Shown here: positions 1-8,590 of the stretch, in pieces | How the letters are laid out: each line of letters starts with the position of its first letter | Position numbering within the stretch: position 1 is the first letter of the stretch | Source of the DNA: G963677485 sp964519405 | GTDB lineage: Bacteria; Armatimonadota; HRBIN16 | Direction: 5' to 3' | Assembly (NCBI GenBank): GCA_964519405.1 | Contig: CAZFLA010000002.1 | Span: forward strand, 18,416-82,415 | Length of the DNA: 64,000 bases | Position numbers and translations under genes: made by a program | Notes under the pieces: generated by a model | What the model saw: only the letters and a program-made list of their open reading frames with translations | What the model was told of the DNA's origin: nothing | Databases searched by the model: none

Positions 1-1735
1 TTACGACGGGCTTCGGCAGATTGGGGTTCATGATATGAAGCAGAGCTTCAAAGCCCTTCACCGGCCAGAGGGCGTTGTCTTTTTGCAGTTCCAGGCTTTT
101 CTGAAGCAGCTCATGGTGGTTAGTCTGGCGCAGCCACGCGTCCAGTATCCCCATCTGCCATATGCGCATGGCGTCATCGTAACTGGTGGCAACTCCCTGT
201 TGCCAGTCATCAGCCTCACCATAAGCAAGTGTGGCAAACTGCTCAGGTGTGAAGGCGTCCCTTCCTTGGTTGATCACTAAAGGTAAGCGCGGGTTTAGTG
301 CCCAGCATATTTCGTGCAGTCGGATCTCTTCCCTTGTGTTGGCGATAGGCATCAGTTTTTTGGCGATCTGAGGTTCGCCGTTTGCGTGATAAAACAACCA
401 GTAGATAAAGCGGTACAACCTATCGTTAGTCACCGTCATACCGTAGTTGTTATATGTCACATCAATCCATTGCTGGATGCTGGCAATGTCATGCCCCGCA
501 AGCTGCAGCCTGACCTCGCGGTTCAGCCAACAGGCGAGGATCATCTCACCGCCAAACGGGGCGGCATCAACGCGTTTGCGTATCTGCACCGCCAGGTTGT
601 TATCTAGTCCACTTAGCCATGACCATATCTCATCATGGTGTTCCAGATACACAACGGCTGCATCGAGATCATCCGCCACGAGCTGCCCCAGCTGCTCTAT
701 GGAATGAACATCATGACCGCCATACGTGAACGAGGGAGGCACAGCGGCCATTTTCTGGTGACTTTCACGAATGAGGTCCAGGTCGTCCTCGGTATTGCAC
801 TCATTCACCCAGCGGCTCGTTTGTTCGCTGCCCCATCGCGCCTCACTGTCGCGGATCAGCAGACCCTGCAGCAGAATACGAAGCCGTTCCGGAAGGTCCC
901 CTGGGATGTCTATCTGCTGACCGCTGAGATAAAAGTCATACACATCCGGCAGTTTGCTGGTGTGCAGTGATGTGGTGCCGCAGGCCATTTCCAGCATGGT
1001 CACACCCAGGCTGTAGTAGTCCATCGCAAAACTCAGTTTGACGCCGATGCTGCCATTTTCGTCTTGATATCTTGGGAATGCTTCAGGGGCAGTGTATGCC
1101 CACGTGCCTGCAGTTCGGGATGTGAAGCACTGGTCTGATTGAGCGGAGTACCGTGAACTGATATCAAAATCGCCTAACAAAAACTGGCGTTCATCTGCCG
1201 ATCCGCTGACCATGATGTTTCCTGGGTTAATGTCACGATGAACTAAACCTGCCGAGTGAATATACTCGATGGCTTTGAGCATCTGCGGAGCAAACCTATT
1301 TATGATAAGCTCATGATCCACCTCAAGCAGCGAGGATTCCGGCTGGGTATATGCATCGACTACTGAGCCGTCTGGATAATACGGGATGACATCGAATAAC
1401 ATGCCATCATCTTCAAACTGATTCAAGCAGGCTGCCACGTTGGGGTGTTGAAGCCGACCAATAATGGCCCGCACTTCAGCGGCGATTGGTATATCCAGCG
1501 GATACACTTTTACCACGAGCTGTTGATCGCCATCGGTGCACAGGTATAAACCGTGACGTTCGGTCTCGTGAGCCCTGAGGCACTTGATCACTCGATACCG
1601 ATCACCAAGCTGCGTGCCCTCCGGTAAAACGCCTAGGGCGAAGCGATTTGGGTGCGTATCCGAGCTGCCTTGGTTAATGGGTACAATCCGCGTTTGATCT
1701 GACCCATTGATGTCATTGGAGGATTCATCAACCAT
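1..1735 (-). CDS. Ser/Thr protein kinase-like protein, 3' end beyond window
   Basis: The frame is open for 578 codons from an ATG at 1735 to the window edge, so the C-terminus is missing. AAGGAG lies 8 bases before the start. Residues about 45-300 follow the eukaryotic-like kinase fold: the beta3 lysine (VVKVY, K76), the catalytic loop HRDINPGN (166-173), DFD (189-191) where DFG is usual, and a YTAPEAF activation-segment end. The catalytic-loop lysine (HRDxK) is Asn170, and no glycine-rich loop is visible. The rest aligns with the middle part of the neighbouring kinase-like gene (for example a WSWL...LAV.IRK stretch and a TPEQFA..AYG stretch), so the two arose by duplication. Altered motifs suggest weak or lost phosphotransfer, perhaps a pseudokinase scaffold. 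Substrate is unknown. Confidence 0.85.
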   Translation of the reverse strand, partial: MVDESSNDINGSDQTRIVPINQGSSDTHPNRFALGVLPEGTQLGDRYRVIKCLRAHETERHGLYLCTDGDQQLVVKVYPLDIPIAAEVRAIIGRLQHPNVAACLNQFEDDGMLFDVIPYYPDGSVVDAYTQPESSLLEVDHELIINRFAPQMLKAIEYIHSAGLVHRDINPGNIMVSGSADERQFLLGDFDISSRYSAQSDQCFTSRTAGTWAYTAPEAFPRYQDENGSIGVKLSFAMDYYSLGVTMLEMACGTTSLHTSKLPDVYDFYLSGQQIDIPGDLPERLRILLQGLLIRDSEARWGSEQTSRWVNECNTEDDLDLIRESHQKMAAVPPSFTYGGHDVHSIEQLGQLVADDLDAAVVYLEHHDEIWSWLSGLDNNLAVQIRKRVDAAPFGGEMILACWLNREVRLQLAGHDIASIQQWIDVTYNNYGMTVTNDRLYRFIYWLFYHANGEPQIAKKLMPIANTREEIRLHEICWALNPRLPLVINQGRDAFTPEQFATLAYGEADDWQQGVATSYDDAMRIWQMGILDAWLRQTNHHELLQKSLELQKDNALWPVKGFEALLHIMNPNLPKPVV

Positions 1736-1839
1736 GCCACTACTCCTTCATCCATTATAAAGAGGAGCCGTTGAAAGGAACCAATAAGTAGTTTCTATTA
1801 GGATCACTATGTTATACTCGCTGATTTCACAAACCGGAA

Positions 1840-4458
1840 TTACATCCCCTGGCTTTGTGCAATCAACCTGATGAGCGGCCACGACATTGTGGCACACACT
1901 ACCATTATTACGATTGTGACACATAATACAGTCCTGCGGAGATGCATCCAGCCGCGAATTGGGCTAATCAACCAGAAACCCGCAACAGCACCATATATCG
2001 CGCCCCACAGCAGCCACATCATCTGAGGATTTTCAGGGCTCAACCATGCGCACATCAGCATGTCGGCGGCGAAAGTGATGAAGTTTCCGGCAAAACCAGT
2101 AACAATGATAAACAGCACCATGCCATACAACTGTGCGGGGCTGATTGTAAGGCTGGAATTCACACTGTTCACCTCCAACCGTTCTACCCGCGAACGTATC
2201 ACCTGCATACAGATATAACCGATAGTCATCAGCGACACCCACACCGCCACACCTAATTGCGCAGCTACCCATTTGTGACTTTGAGTGGCATTACCCAGCG
2301 CTCCCACGAACGGCAGGATGCTGAACATATCTGCAGTGACCGTGACCAACCCGAGGGCGAGCATAATCGAACGGCTGACACCGAATATCGACGCACCAAA
2401 AACAGTAGAGGCTAACATCGTAAACCACACCCCACCGTTTGGATCGACCACCTGGTAAGGTATCTCATAGTTCATCTGGGGAATTACCGCGTTATCACTC
2501 GTAACCGTCAATTTGAGGCTGCCCCTGCCGCTAGTTTGTCCCTCTTCGGAGCCAAATTCGGCGCCAATAATCCCTTCACGGCATACAATAAGCTCACTGC
2601 AGGGCTGCAGCTCAGGGTGCTGCTCCCACCGCACATGCAGTACCGGTATCCCTACCCCCTTCGTGTGGTAAGCGATGAGTATCTTCGATGGAGTTCTATA
2701 CGGCGGCTTGATGTTTTCTATCTTCTCAAGCTCTACACGCGGCTTAGGCAGTGATAAGTTCATTGTATGCAATAGGCGCTCGAAACAGACTATAGGCTGA
2801 TCGGTGTTGTTGGTGCGAAGCTGCTCGCTCTTTTCTGCCAGATATCCGTAGCCTCGTTGGCGAAGCCATGATTCTAGAATGCCATCCTGCCAAATCACCA
2901 TCGCCCGCTGGTAGTTTTCACAACGTCCGCTGATCCAGTCGCTTTCGATACCGTATGCCGTGCTGGCAAACTGTTCGGGTGTGTGCACATCACACCCCCT
3001 TCGGAGGGTCAACGGCAAGTGGGGGTTAACCGCCCATTGAAGCTCATGACGCCGAATTGAGGGGATTACCTCACGCAAAGCCGCCAGATGCCCCGCCATA
3101 GTGGCGTCGCCTTCAGCATGAAACTGCTGCCAGTAGATCAGCCGGTTAAGCTCACCATCGGTGATCCAAGCACTGGCTACATGCTGTTGATGTATCGCCA
3201 GCCATTCGGCCACGGTGTGTATGACTTGGCCGTGAAACTCATAACTCAAATGAGGATCCAGCAAACAGGCCAAGGCCATCTCACGACCATCAACACCCTT
3301 CAGCGCCTCATACTGCTTACGAACACACACCGCCAGCTCGCAGTCCACAGCACCCAGCCAGCTCCACAACCCCTCGGGTTGTTTTAGGAACAGGGCGGCT
3401 TGGTCTAGCTCTTGCACCATCAAACTCGCCAGTTGCTGCGGTGTTTGCACATGCACATCACAGTAGTTCAGGCTCCGCGGTTGACGATGCTGCAATGGGA
3501 TATCTTGGGCTTCATCAATCCGTGCCAAGTCCTGATTGGTGTTGGTATCCGTCAACCATCGCCTGAGCTCGGCTGCACCCCATCGCAGCTTAGGCTGGCG
3601 TATGAGCAGGCCAGAAAGCAGCAGCCGCATACGCGCAGACAAAGAGCTAGGCGGCTCCAGACTCATTCCCGCCACATAGAAGTCATACAGATCCGGCAGC
3701 CTGCAGGTATGCAGCGGGGTTATACCTACGGCAAGTTCAAGAAGGGAAACACCCAGGCTGTAGTAATCGATTGCGCGAGTCACCTTGGTACCGACTTCAC
3801 CATTGTCATGCAGATACCTAGGGAACGCTTCAGGAGCAGTGTATATCCATGTTCCCGCAGCGCGAGTGGTATGCCTGTGAGTGGAAAGAGCAGTGAGTGG
3901 TGAGCAAATATCATAGTCGCCAAGCAGGTAGATATCCCCATGGTCGGAGGGTTGTATGAAGATGTTGCCCGGCTTCACATCGCGATGAACATATCCATGG
4001 TCGTGCAGCAAACTCAACGCTTCGCAGACCTGCGGTACCAAGCTGTTCTCAATTAGCTCAACCGGCATAGGGATCATTCCGGTATCTGCCTGCATATACT
4101 TATCCAGCAGACTGCCGCCCGAATACCAGGGTTGAACCTCCGCCCATACATCGTGCCAGAAGATTGTATACAAAATCGGAACGAGGTTTGGGTGCCTCAC
4201 GGTCTGAAGGAGCTGCCACAACGCTTGATCTGGTTCCGAATTGCGTGGGTAGACTTTTACAATCACTCTGCCAAACTGATTGTCATGACACAGGTACACA
4301 CCAGAGTGGTCGGTTTCGTGGGGACGAATAGTTCTGATGACCACAAACCGGTCGCATAACAAATCACCTGCGGCAATGAAGCCGATAGTAAAACCGGAAA
4401 CCACCGCAGATGATGGCTTAACTGCCCTCGTGGTTTTGGGCATAGCATCACTGCTCAA
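1840..4458 (-). CDS. Membrane-anchored Ser/Thr protein kinase-like protein
   Basis: This 872-residue protein starts at a TTG with AGGA upstream; an ATG five codons in is an alternative. Residues about 35-310 are kinase-like: VIVKVY (K68), HRDVKPGN (158-165), DYD (181-183) in place of DFG, and YTAPEAF (206-212). The catalytic Asp, Lys and Asn are present, but the glycine loop is degenerate and the DFG glycine is Asp. Residues about 330-600 match the paralogue downstream in the operon. A beta-rich stretch follows, and about six hydrophobic helices make up the last ~200 residues, so the kinase head is probably cytoplasmic on a polytopic anchor. It lies 27 bases after rfbC, so cotranscription with the rhamnose genes is likely. 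Function beyond kinase-like signalling is inference. Confidence 0.85.
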   Translation of the reverse strand: MSSDAMPKTTRAVKPSSAVVSGFTIGFIAAGDLLCDRFVVIRTIRPHETDHSGVYLCHDNQFGRVIVKVYPRNSEPDQALWQLLQTVRHPNLVPILYTIFWHDVWAEVQPWYSGGSLLDKYMQADTGMIPMPVELIENSLVPQVCEALSLLHDHGYVHRDVKPGNIFIQPSDHGDIYLLGDYDICSPLTALSTHRHTTRAAGTWIYTAPEAFPRYLHDNGEVGTKVTRAIDYYSLGVSLLELAVGITPLHTCRLPDLYDFYVAGMSLEPPSSLSARMRLLLSGLLIRQPKLRWGAAELRRWLTDTNTNQDLARIDEAQDIPLQHRQPRSLNYCDVHVQTPQQLASLMVQELDQAALFLKQPEGLWSWLGAVDCELAVCVRKQYEALKGVDGREMALACLLDPHLSYEFHGQVIHTVAEWLAIHQQHVASAWITDGELNRLIYWQQFHAEGDATMAGHLAALREVIPSIRRHELQWAVNPHLPLTLRRGCDVHTPEQFASTAYGIESDWISGRCENYQRAMVIWQDGILESWLRQRGYGYLAEKSEQLRTNNTDQPIVCFERLLHTMNLSLPKPRVELEKIENIKPPYRTPSKILIAYHTKGVGIPVLHVRWEQHPELQPCSELIVCREGIIGAEFGSEEGQTSGRGSLKLTVTSDNAVIPQMNYEIPYQVVDPNGGVWFTMLASTVFGASIFGVSRSIMLALGLVTVTADMFSILPFVGALGNATQSHKWVAAQLGVAVWVSLMTIGYICMQVIRSRVERLEVNSVNSSLTISPAQLYGMVLFIIVTGFAGNFITFAADMLMCAWLSPENPQMMWLLWGAIYGAVAGFWLISPIRGWMHLRRTVLCVTIVIMVVCATMSWPLIRLIAQSQGM

Positions 4459-4485
4459 AGCATCAATCCTGCTAATTACCGCAAG

Positions 4486-5037
4486 CTAATAGCTAAACAA
4501 CAGCTCAGCGCTGACATCGCGCAGCCTGGGTAAGCGGGTATCCTTGTCGCTCAACAGTACATCGGTGATTGGCCACTGAATACCAACATCCGGGTCGTTC
4601 CAGATAATACCACCCTCACACTCGTGATGGTAATAATCGTCGCATTTGTAGCTAAACAGGGCCGTTTCGCTGAGCACCACAAAACCATGGGCACAGCCCT
4701 GAGGCACATAGAATTGGTTGTGGCTTTCGGCTGTGAGGTGCACTCCGTACCACTTACCAAACGCGGGTGAACCAACGCGCAGATCCACAGCGACATCGAA
4801 CACTTCACCCTGCAGCACCTGCACCAACTTCGCTTGGGCATAGGGCTTTTGATAATGCAGCCCCCTCAGCACTCCGCGGCTGCTGAACGACACATTATCC
4901 TGCGTGAAGTTAGCATCAATGCCATTCTGTTGGTATCTCTGCTGGCTATAGCTTTCGAAGAAGAAGCCGCGCTTATCACCAAACACTTGCGGTTCTATGA
5001 CATAAGCCCCTGGGATCGGTGCACTGATCACTTTCAT
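4486..5037 (-). CDS. rfbC: dTDP-4-dehydrorhamnose 3,5-epimerase
   Basis: 183 residues, the normal size for RmlC. It epimerises dTDP-4-keto-6-deoxyglucose at C3 and C5 in cytoplasmic dTDP-L-rhamnose synthesis. Visible family marks are the start with PGAYVIEPQVFGD, the active-site segment RGVLRGLHYQ with the catalytic base His61, the VDLRVGSPAFGKW stretch and the PQGCAHGF strand. Its ATG overlaps the end of rfbA by 4 bases (ATGA), indicating translational coupling. It is the third gene of rfbB-rfbA-rfbC; no rfbD reductase is present in the window. Confidence 0.97.
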   Translation of the reverse strand: MKVISAPIPGAYVIEPQVFGDKRGFFFESYSQQRYQQNGIDANFTQDNVSFSSRGVLRGLHYQKPYAQAKLVQVLQGEVFDVAVDLRVGSPAFGKWYGVHLTAESHNQFYVPQGCAHGFVVLSETALFSYKCDDYYHHECEGGIIWNDPDVGIQWPITDVLLSDKDTRLPRLRDVSAELLFSY

Positions 5038-5918
5038 ATGTTATATCCTTTGCTGACCAGCTCCAGCAGATACTGACCATACGCATTTTTCGCTAATGGT
5101 TTGGCGAGGTTCTCCAGCTGCTCATTGCTGATCAGCCCTTTTCTCCAGGCGATTTCCTCAGGGCAGCTAATCATCATACCTTGGCGTTCTTCCACAGTCT
5201 GCACGAAATCAGCAGCCTGCAGCAACGACTCATGAGTACCTGTATCCAGCCATGCAACACCTCGGCCTAGCTTCTGCACGCTCAGCTCACCTGCATTGAG
5301 GTACGCGGCGTTAACGTCAGTAATTTCGTATTCCCCGCGGGCACTTGGCTTCAGGTTTTTGGCAATCTCTACCACGCGGTTATCGTAGAAATACAAACCT
5401 GTCACAGCCCAGTTGCTGCGAGGCTGCTTCGGCTTCTCTTCTATGCTGACAGCCACATTATCATTGTTGAACTCCACAACACCATACCGCTGCGGATCAC
5501 GCACATAATAGGCAAACACAGTGGCGCCTTTGTCTTGCTGCGATGCGGCTATCAACTGCTCTGGCAGACCATGGCCGAAGAAGATGTTATCACCTAACAC
5601 CAATGCACAGCCGTCGCTGCCAATGAACTGCTCACCGATGATAAAAGCCTGTGCCAGACCGTCGGGACTAGGCTGCACCTCGTAGCTGATCTTGAGGCCC
5701 CATTCAGAACCATCACCTAACAGCTTCTGAAACAACTGTCGATCTTCCGGCGTGCTGATGACCAATATATCCGTAATGCCGGCAAGCATTAGCGTGCACA
5801 ACGGATAGTAGATCAAGGGCTTGTTATAGATAGGCATCAACTGCTTACTGACGACCCGCGTCAGCGGATACAACCGAGTGCCCGATCCGCCGGCTAGAAT
5901 AATTCCCTTTTTAATCAT
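5034..5918 (-). CDS. rfbA: Glucose-1-phosphate thymidylyltransferase
   Basis: 294 residues, full length for RmlA. It makes dTDP-glucose from dTTP and glucose-1-phosphate, the first step toward dTDP-rhamnose. The N-terminal nucleotide-binding signature is GIILAGGSGTRLYPLT, followed by SKQLMPIYNKP. The segments ALVLGDNIFFG, VEFN...SIEEKPKQP and GRGVAWLDTGTH are also typical. It is coupled by 4-base overlaps to rfbB upstream and rfbC downstream. Confidence 0.98.
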   Translation of the reverse strand: MIKKGIILAGGSGTRLYPLTRVVSKQLMPIYNKPLIYYPLCTLMLAGITDILVISTPEDRQLFQKLLGDGSEWGLKISYEVQPSPDGLAQAFIIGEQFIGSDGCALVLGDNIFFGHGLPEQLIAASQQDKGATVFAYYVRDPQRYGVVEFNNDNVAVSIEEKPKQPRSNWAVTGLYFYDNRVVEIAKNLKPSARGEYEITDVNAAYLNAGELSVQKLGRGVAWLDTGTHESLLQAADFVQTVEERQGMMISCPEEIAWRKGLISNEQLENLAKPLAKNAYGQYLLELVSKGYNI

Positions 5919-6976
5919 TGCTGAACCTCCGCTCGGTCACCGTAGTTTTGATCCATCCAACGTCGATATTCACCCGTCTGCACACTGTGTATCCACTCGG
6001 TGTTGTCAAGATACCACTTCACTGTCTTACGCAGCCCCGATTCAAAACTCTCCGTTGGCTTCCAGCCAAGCTCCTGCATCATCCGGCTAGGATCTATGGC
6101 ATACCTTAGGTCGTGTCCAGGTCTATCTGTCACGTAGGTAATCAGCTTGGTGAACTCCTCAACAGGTCGGCCTGTTTCAGCTGCGATGGCGCTGCAGATA
6201 GCAAACACCACATCGATGTTTCGCTTTTCGTTATGTCCGCCGATATTGTAGCTTCTGCCGATGACGCCATGCTCAATAACCTGCCATATCGCCTCGCAGT
6301 GATCTCCCACATACAGCCAATCGCGAACATTTAATCCTTGACCATACACAGGCAGCGGTCGGCCGTTGAGTGCATTTTGAATCATCAGCGGGATTAGCTT
6401 CTCAGGGAACTGCAGCGGACCGTAGTTGTTGCTGCAGTTCGTCAGCTTATACGGCAAGCTGTATGTTCGTCCGTATGCCCGCACAAGGTGATCGCTGGAG
6501 GCTTTACTTGCGGAATAGGGGCTGCTGGGGTCGTAGCGTGTATCTTCGGTGAAATAGCCTTGCTCTTCCAAACTGCCAAAGACCTCGTCGGTGCTGACAT
6601 GATGGAACAGCTTACCATCGCGGTCCTTCCACTGCTTGCGGCATGCTTCCAACAGGTTAAAGGTGCCCACTATATTGGTATAGATGAAGTCACCCGGGCT
6701 AACAATACTGCGGTCGACATGGCTTTCGGCTGCAAAATGCACCACGATATCCACATCAAACTCACCAAAAAGTTCCGCTACCGCGTCCGACTGGGCAATA
6801 TCCACACGCCGAAACTGGTAGTTCGGCGCATCCAGGATGGGCTTCAAACTCAGTAGGTTAGCGGCATAAGTTAGCTTATCGACATTGATGAACTGGTGCT
6901 GCGGCATACGAGGCACCATCATGTTTAAGAAATTGGCCCCGATAAAGCCGGCCCCGCCAGTCACCACAATATTCAT
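5915..6976 (-). CDS. rfbB: dTDP-glucose 4,6-dehydratase
   Basis: 353 residues, an extended short-chain dehydrogenase that converts dTDP-glucose to dTDP-4-keto-6-deoxyglucose with bound NAD. The Rossmann motif VTGGAGFIGANF is at residues 5-16. The catalytic STDEVFG segment and the YSASKASSD Tyr-Lys pair are intact, and the substrate loop SNNYGPLQFPEKLIP is present. It is the first gene of the rhamnose cluster. The 49 bases between it and the 7026-8192 gene on the same strand leave little room for a separate promoter, so readthrough from the regulatory block is possible. Confidence 0.98.
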   Translation of the reverse strand: MNIVVTGGAGFIGANFLNMMVPRMPQHQFINVDKLTYAANLLSLKPILDAPNYQFRRVDIAQSDAVAELFGEFDVDIVVHFAAESHVDRSIVSPGDFIYTNIVGTFNLLEACRKQWKDRDGKLFHHVSTDEVFGSLEEQGYFTEDTRYDPSSPYSASKASSDHLVRAYGRTYSLPYKLTNCSNNYGPLQFPEKLIPLMIQNALNGRPLPVYGQGLNVRDWLYVGDHCEAIWQVIEHGVIGRSYNIGGHNEKRNIDVVFAICSAIAAETGRPVEEFTKLITYVTDRPGHDLRYAIDPSRMMQELGWKPTESFESGLRKTVKWYLDNTEWIHSVQTGEYRRWMDQNYGDRAEVQQ

Positions 6977-7025
6977 TTACGCTTATCCTTATTGGCTGCA
7001 TGTCGATTACGTGTAACGTCAGTTG

Positions 7026-8192
7026 TTATACTTTGGAGTGTATCTCATCCCAAGCCCAGCGAATTTGGCTTTTCATCAGATCATACATATCTTCAAGCCG
7101 CTTGGGTTTTATCTGAGGTTCATGACTACTGCACAGCATGGCCACCGAGTCGGCATGAAGCGGTTCAAAACCGTGCATCCCCTTGAGGGGTGCCTTACCC
7201 ATGAAGCTTGGACACAACAACACATGCGGATTCATCACAAAAATCAAATCGCCGTATTTTGCGTCAGGGATATCAACGCCCCATTGATGCAGCTCCTCTG
7301 GTGAAGCGACACGCCCCTGCGGTACCGTATCCAGAACATTCTCAATGACAAGCTGACTGCTGGGCTTCAGGAACCAGAACCTGGCCATGGTGCTGTCATA
7401 CATAGCCGCATAGTCTTGACCGAACACCAACCCGGTCGCCTCAATGTGCTTGATGAGATCGCATGTTTCTGTGATATTCGTCATACCATGATCGGAAAAC
7501 ACTGTCATATGGACTTCGTCATAGCGTTCGGAAGCCACATCGTAGATATGCTGCAGCTGCTGCTCATACCAAGCTATCTTCTGAGTTACGCGCTCACTAT
7601 GCGTGCCGTCAGCATGAAGCGTCGCGTCCATAGCAGCTAGATAGAGATAAGCAAAGCGGATTTCGCCCTTCTTGATTTCGTCTTCTAGATGCGTGAGGTT
7701 CTCGGATTCACTTCTGCTCCAATCCGAAAGGCAGAAGGGCTTCCGTTCTTTACGCATAATGTCAAAGATGGTCGCCTGCCCGCCATTGATACCGCCTGGA
7801 AAATAGATATCCGACTTCTCTGTATAGTCGAACATCGGCAGCAGGCTGAACGGAACACCATATAGCTCGAAATATCCAGTATAGCCATAACATCGCTGTA
7901 CCAGTTTACTTAAAATGTGCCGGACCCGCCCCCTATCAGTCAGTGATTTGGGCAATACCTTAAGCAGTTTCAACCACTTGAACGGCGATTTTTTAGGGTC
8001 GTATACAAAGAACGAAAAATGGCCATGGTCTCTCGGCAAGCAGCCTGTAATAATCGTGGGGTCGCAAGTCGAGCTATATCCAAACACCGTTCCCAGCGCC
8101 TGCCGATAAGGCAGCTGCTGGTTCATGAACTGATGCTGTTTGAGTATTTCCCATCCAAAAGCGTCGATGAATACGAAAAGCGAAATCCGCAT
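7026..8192 (-). CDS. Type I phosphodiesterase / nucleotide pyrophosphatase-like protein
   Basis: About 388 residues, of the alkaline-phosphatase superfamily. The N-terminal strand LFVFIDAFGWE carries the first metal-binding Asp. The nucleophile region around STCDPTIITGCLPRDHGHF and the late metal site FSDHGMTN fit the type I phosphodiesterase/nucleotide pyrophosphatase group. There is no signal peptide. I chose the ATG at 8192 because AAGGGG sits five bases upstream; a GTG two codons earlier overlaps that site. It follows the STAS gene by 9 bases and is presumably cotranscribed with it. Similar proteins act on phosphodiester or glycan-linked phosphate substrates; the actual substrate cannot be read here. 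Confidence 0.8.
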   Translation of the reverse strand: MRISLFVFIDAFGWEILKQHQFMNQQLPYRQALGTVFGYSSTCDPTIITGCLPRDHGHFSFFVYDPKKSPFKWLKLLKVLPKSLTDRGRVRHILSKLVQRCYGYTGYFELYGVPFSLLPMFDYTEKSDIYFPGGINGGQATIFDIMRKERKPFCLSDWSRSESENLTHLEDEIKKGEIRFAYLYLAAMDATLHADGTHSERVTQKIAWYEQQLQHIYDVASERYDEVHMTVFSDHGMTNITETCDLIKHIEATGLVFGQDYAAMYDSTMARFWFLKPSSQLVIENVLDTVPQGRVASPEELHQWGVDIPDAKYGDLIFVMNPHVLLCPSFMGKAPLKGMHGFEPLHADSVAMLCSSHEPQIKPKRLEDMYDLMKSQIRWAWDEIHSKV

Positions 8193-8201
8193 ATTCACCC
8201 C

Positions 8202-8534
8202 TTAGTAGGCTTTCACTGCCTCGTCTACGGTATTAAAGATATCGAATATTCGATGCATACGTACGAGTTCAAAAAGAGCACGCACGCCTTTGCTGAGTGC
8301 AGCCAACTTCAAGTCACCACCAGCGGCGTTTAGTGTTCGAAGGCTAGATAAAATAGCACCTAAACCGGAGCTGTCTACGAACCGTAACTGGCTGAAGTCG
8401 AAGACAACTTTCTTGTTGTCGTTCAATACAGGAGTAACATCGCGTTTAAACTCTTTTACGTTGCTAGCGTCGAGATGATCGCCAGGGATTTCTACGATGG
8501 CGATATCGCCATTCATTGTTACGTTAAGGTTCAT
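8202..8534 (-). CDS. STAS-domain anti-sigma factor antagonist (SpoIIAA/RsbV-like)
   Basis: 110 residues, a single STAS domain. The diagnostic DSSGLGAILS segment contains the Ser that RsbW-type kinases phosphorylate and PP2C phosphatases restore. GGAGG precedes the ATG. It lies 56 bases downstream of the gene that encodes both a PP2C-type phosphatase domain and an RsbW-like ATPase domain, so this is probably the matching antagonist of a partner-switching circuit. No sigma factor gene lies in the window, so the final output is unknown. Confidence 0.93.
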   Translation of the reverse strand: MNLNVTMNGDIAIVEIPGDHLDASNVKEFKRDVTPVLNDNKKVVFDFSQLRFVDSSGLGAILSSLRTLNAAGGDLKLAALSKGVRALFELVRMHRIFDIFNTVDEAVKAY

Positions 8535-8590
8535 TGTCAGCCTCCACTTTGGTTACTTTTTATATGATGTCATATTACGGAATCTAGCTG

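Noticed and set aside
1..970. Several plus-strand frames of 80-110 codons at the left edge
   Set aside because: The minus strand holds a continuous 578-codon kinase-like frame with a good start; these are shadows.
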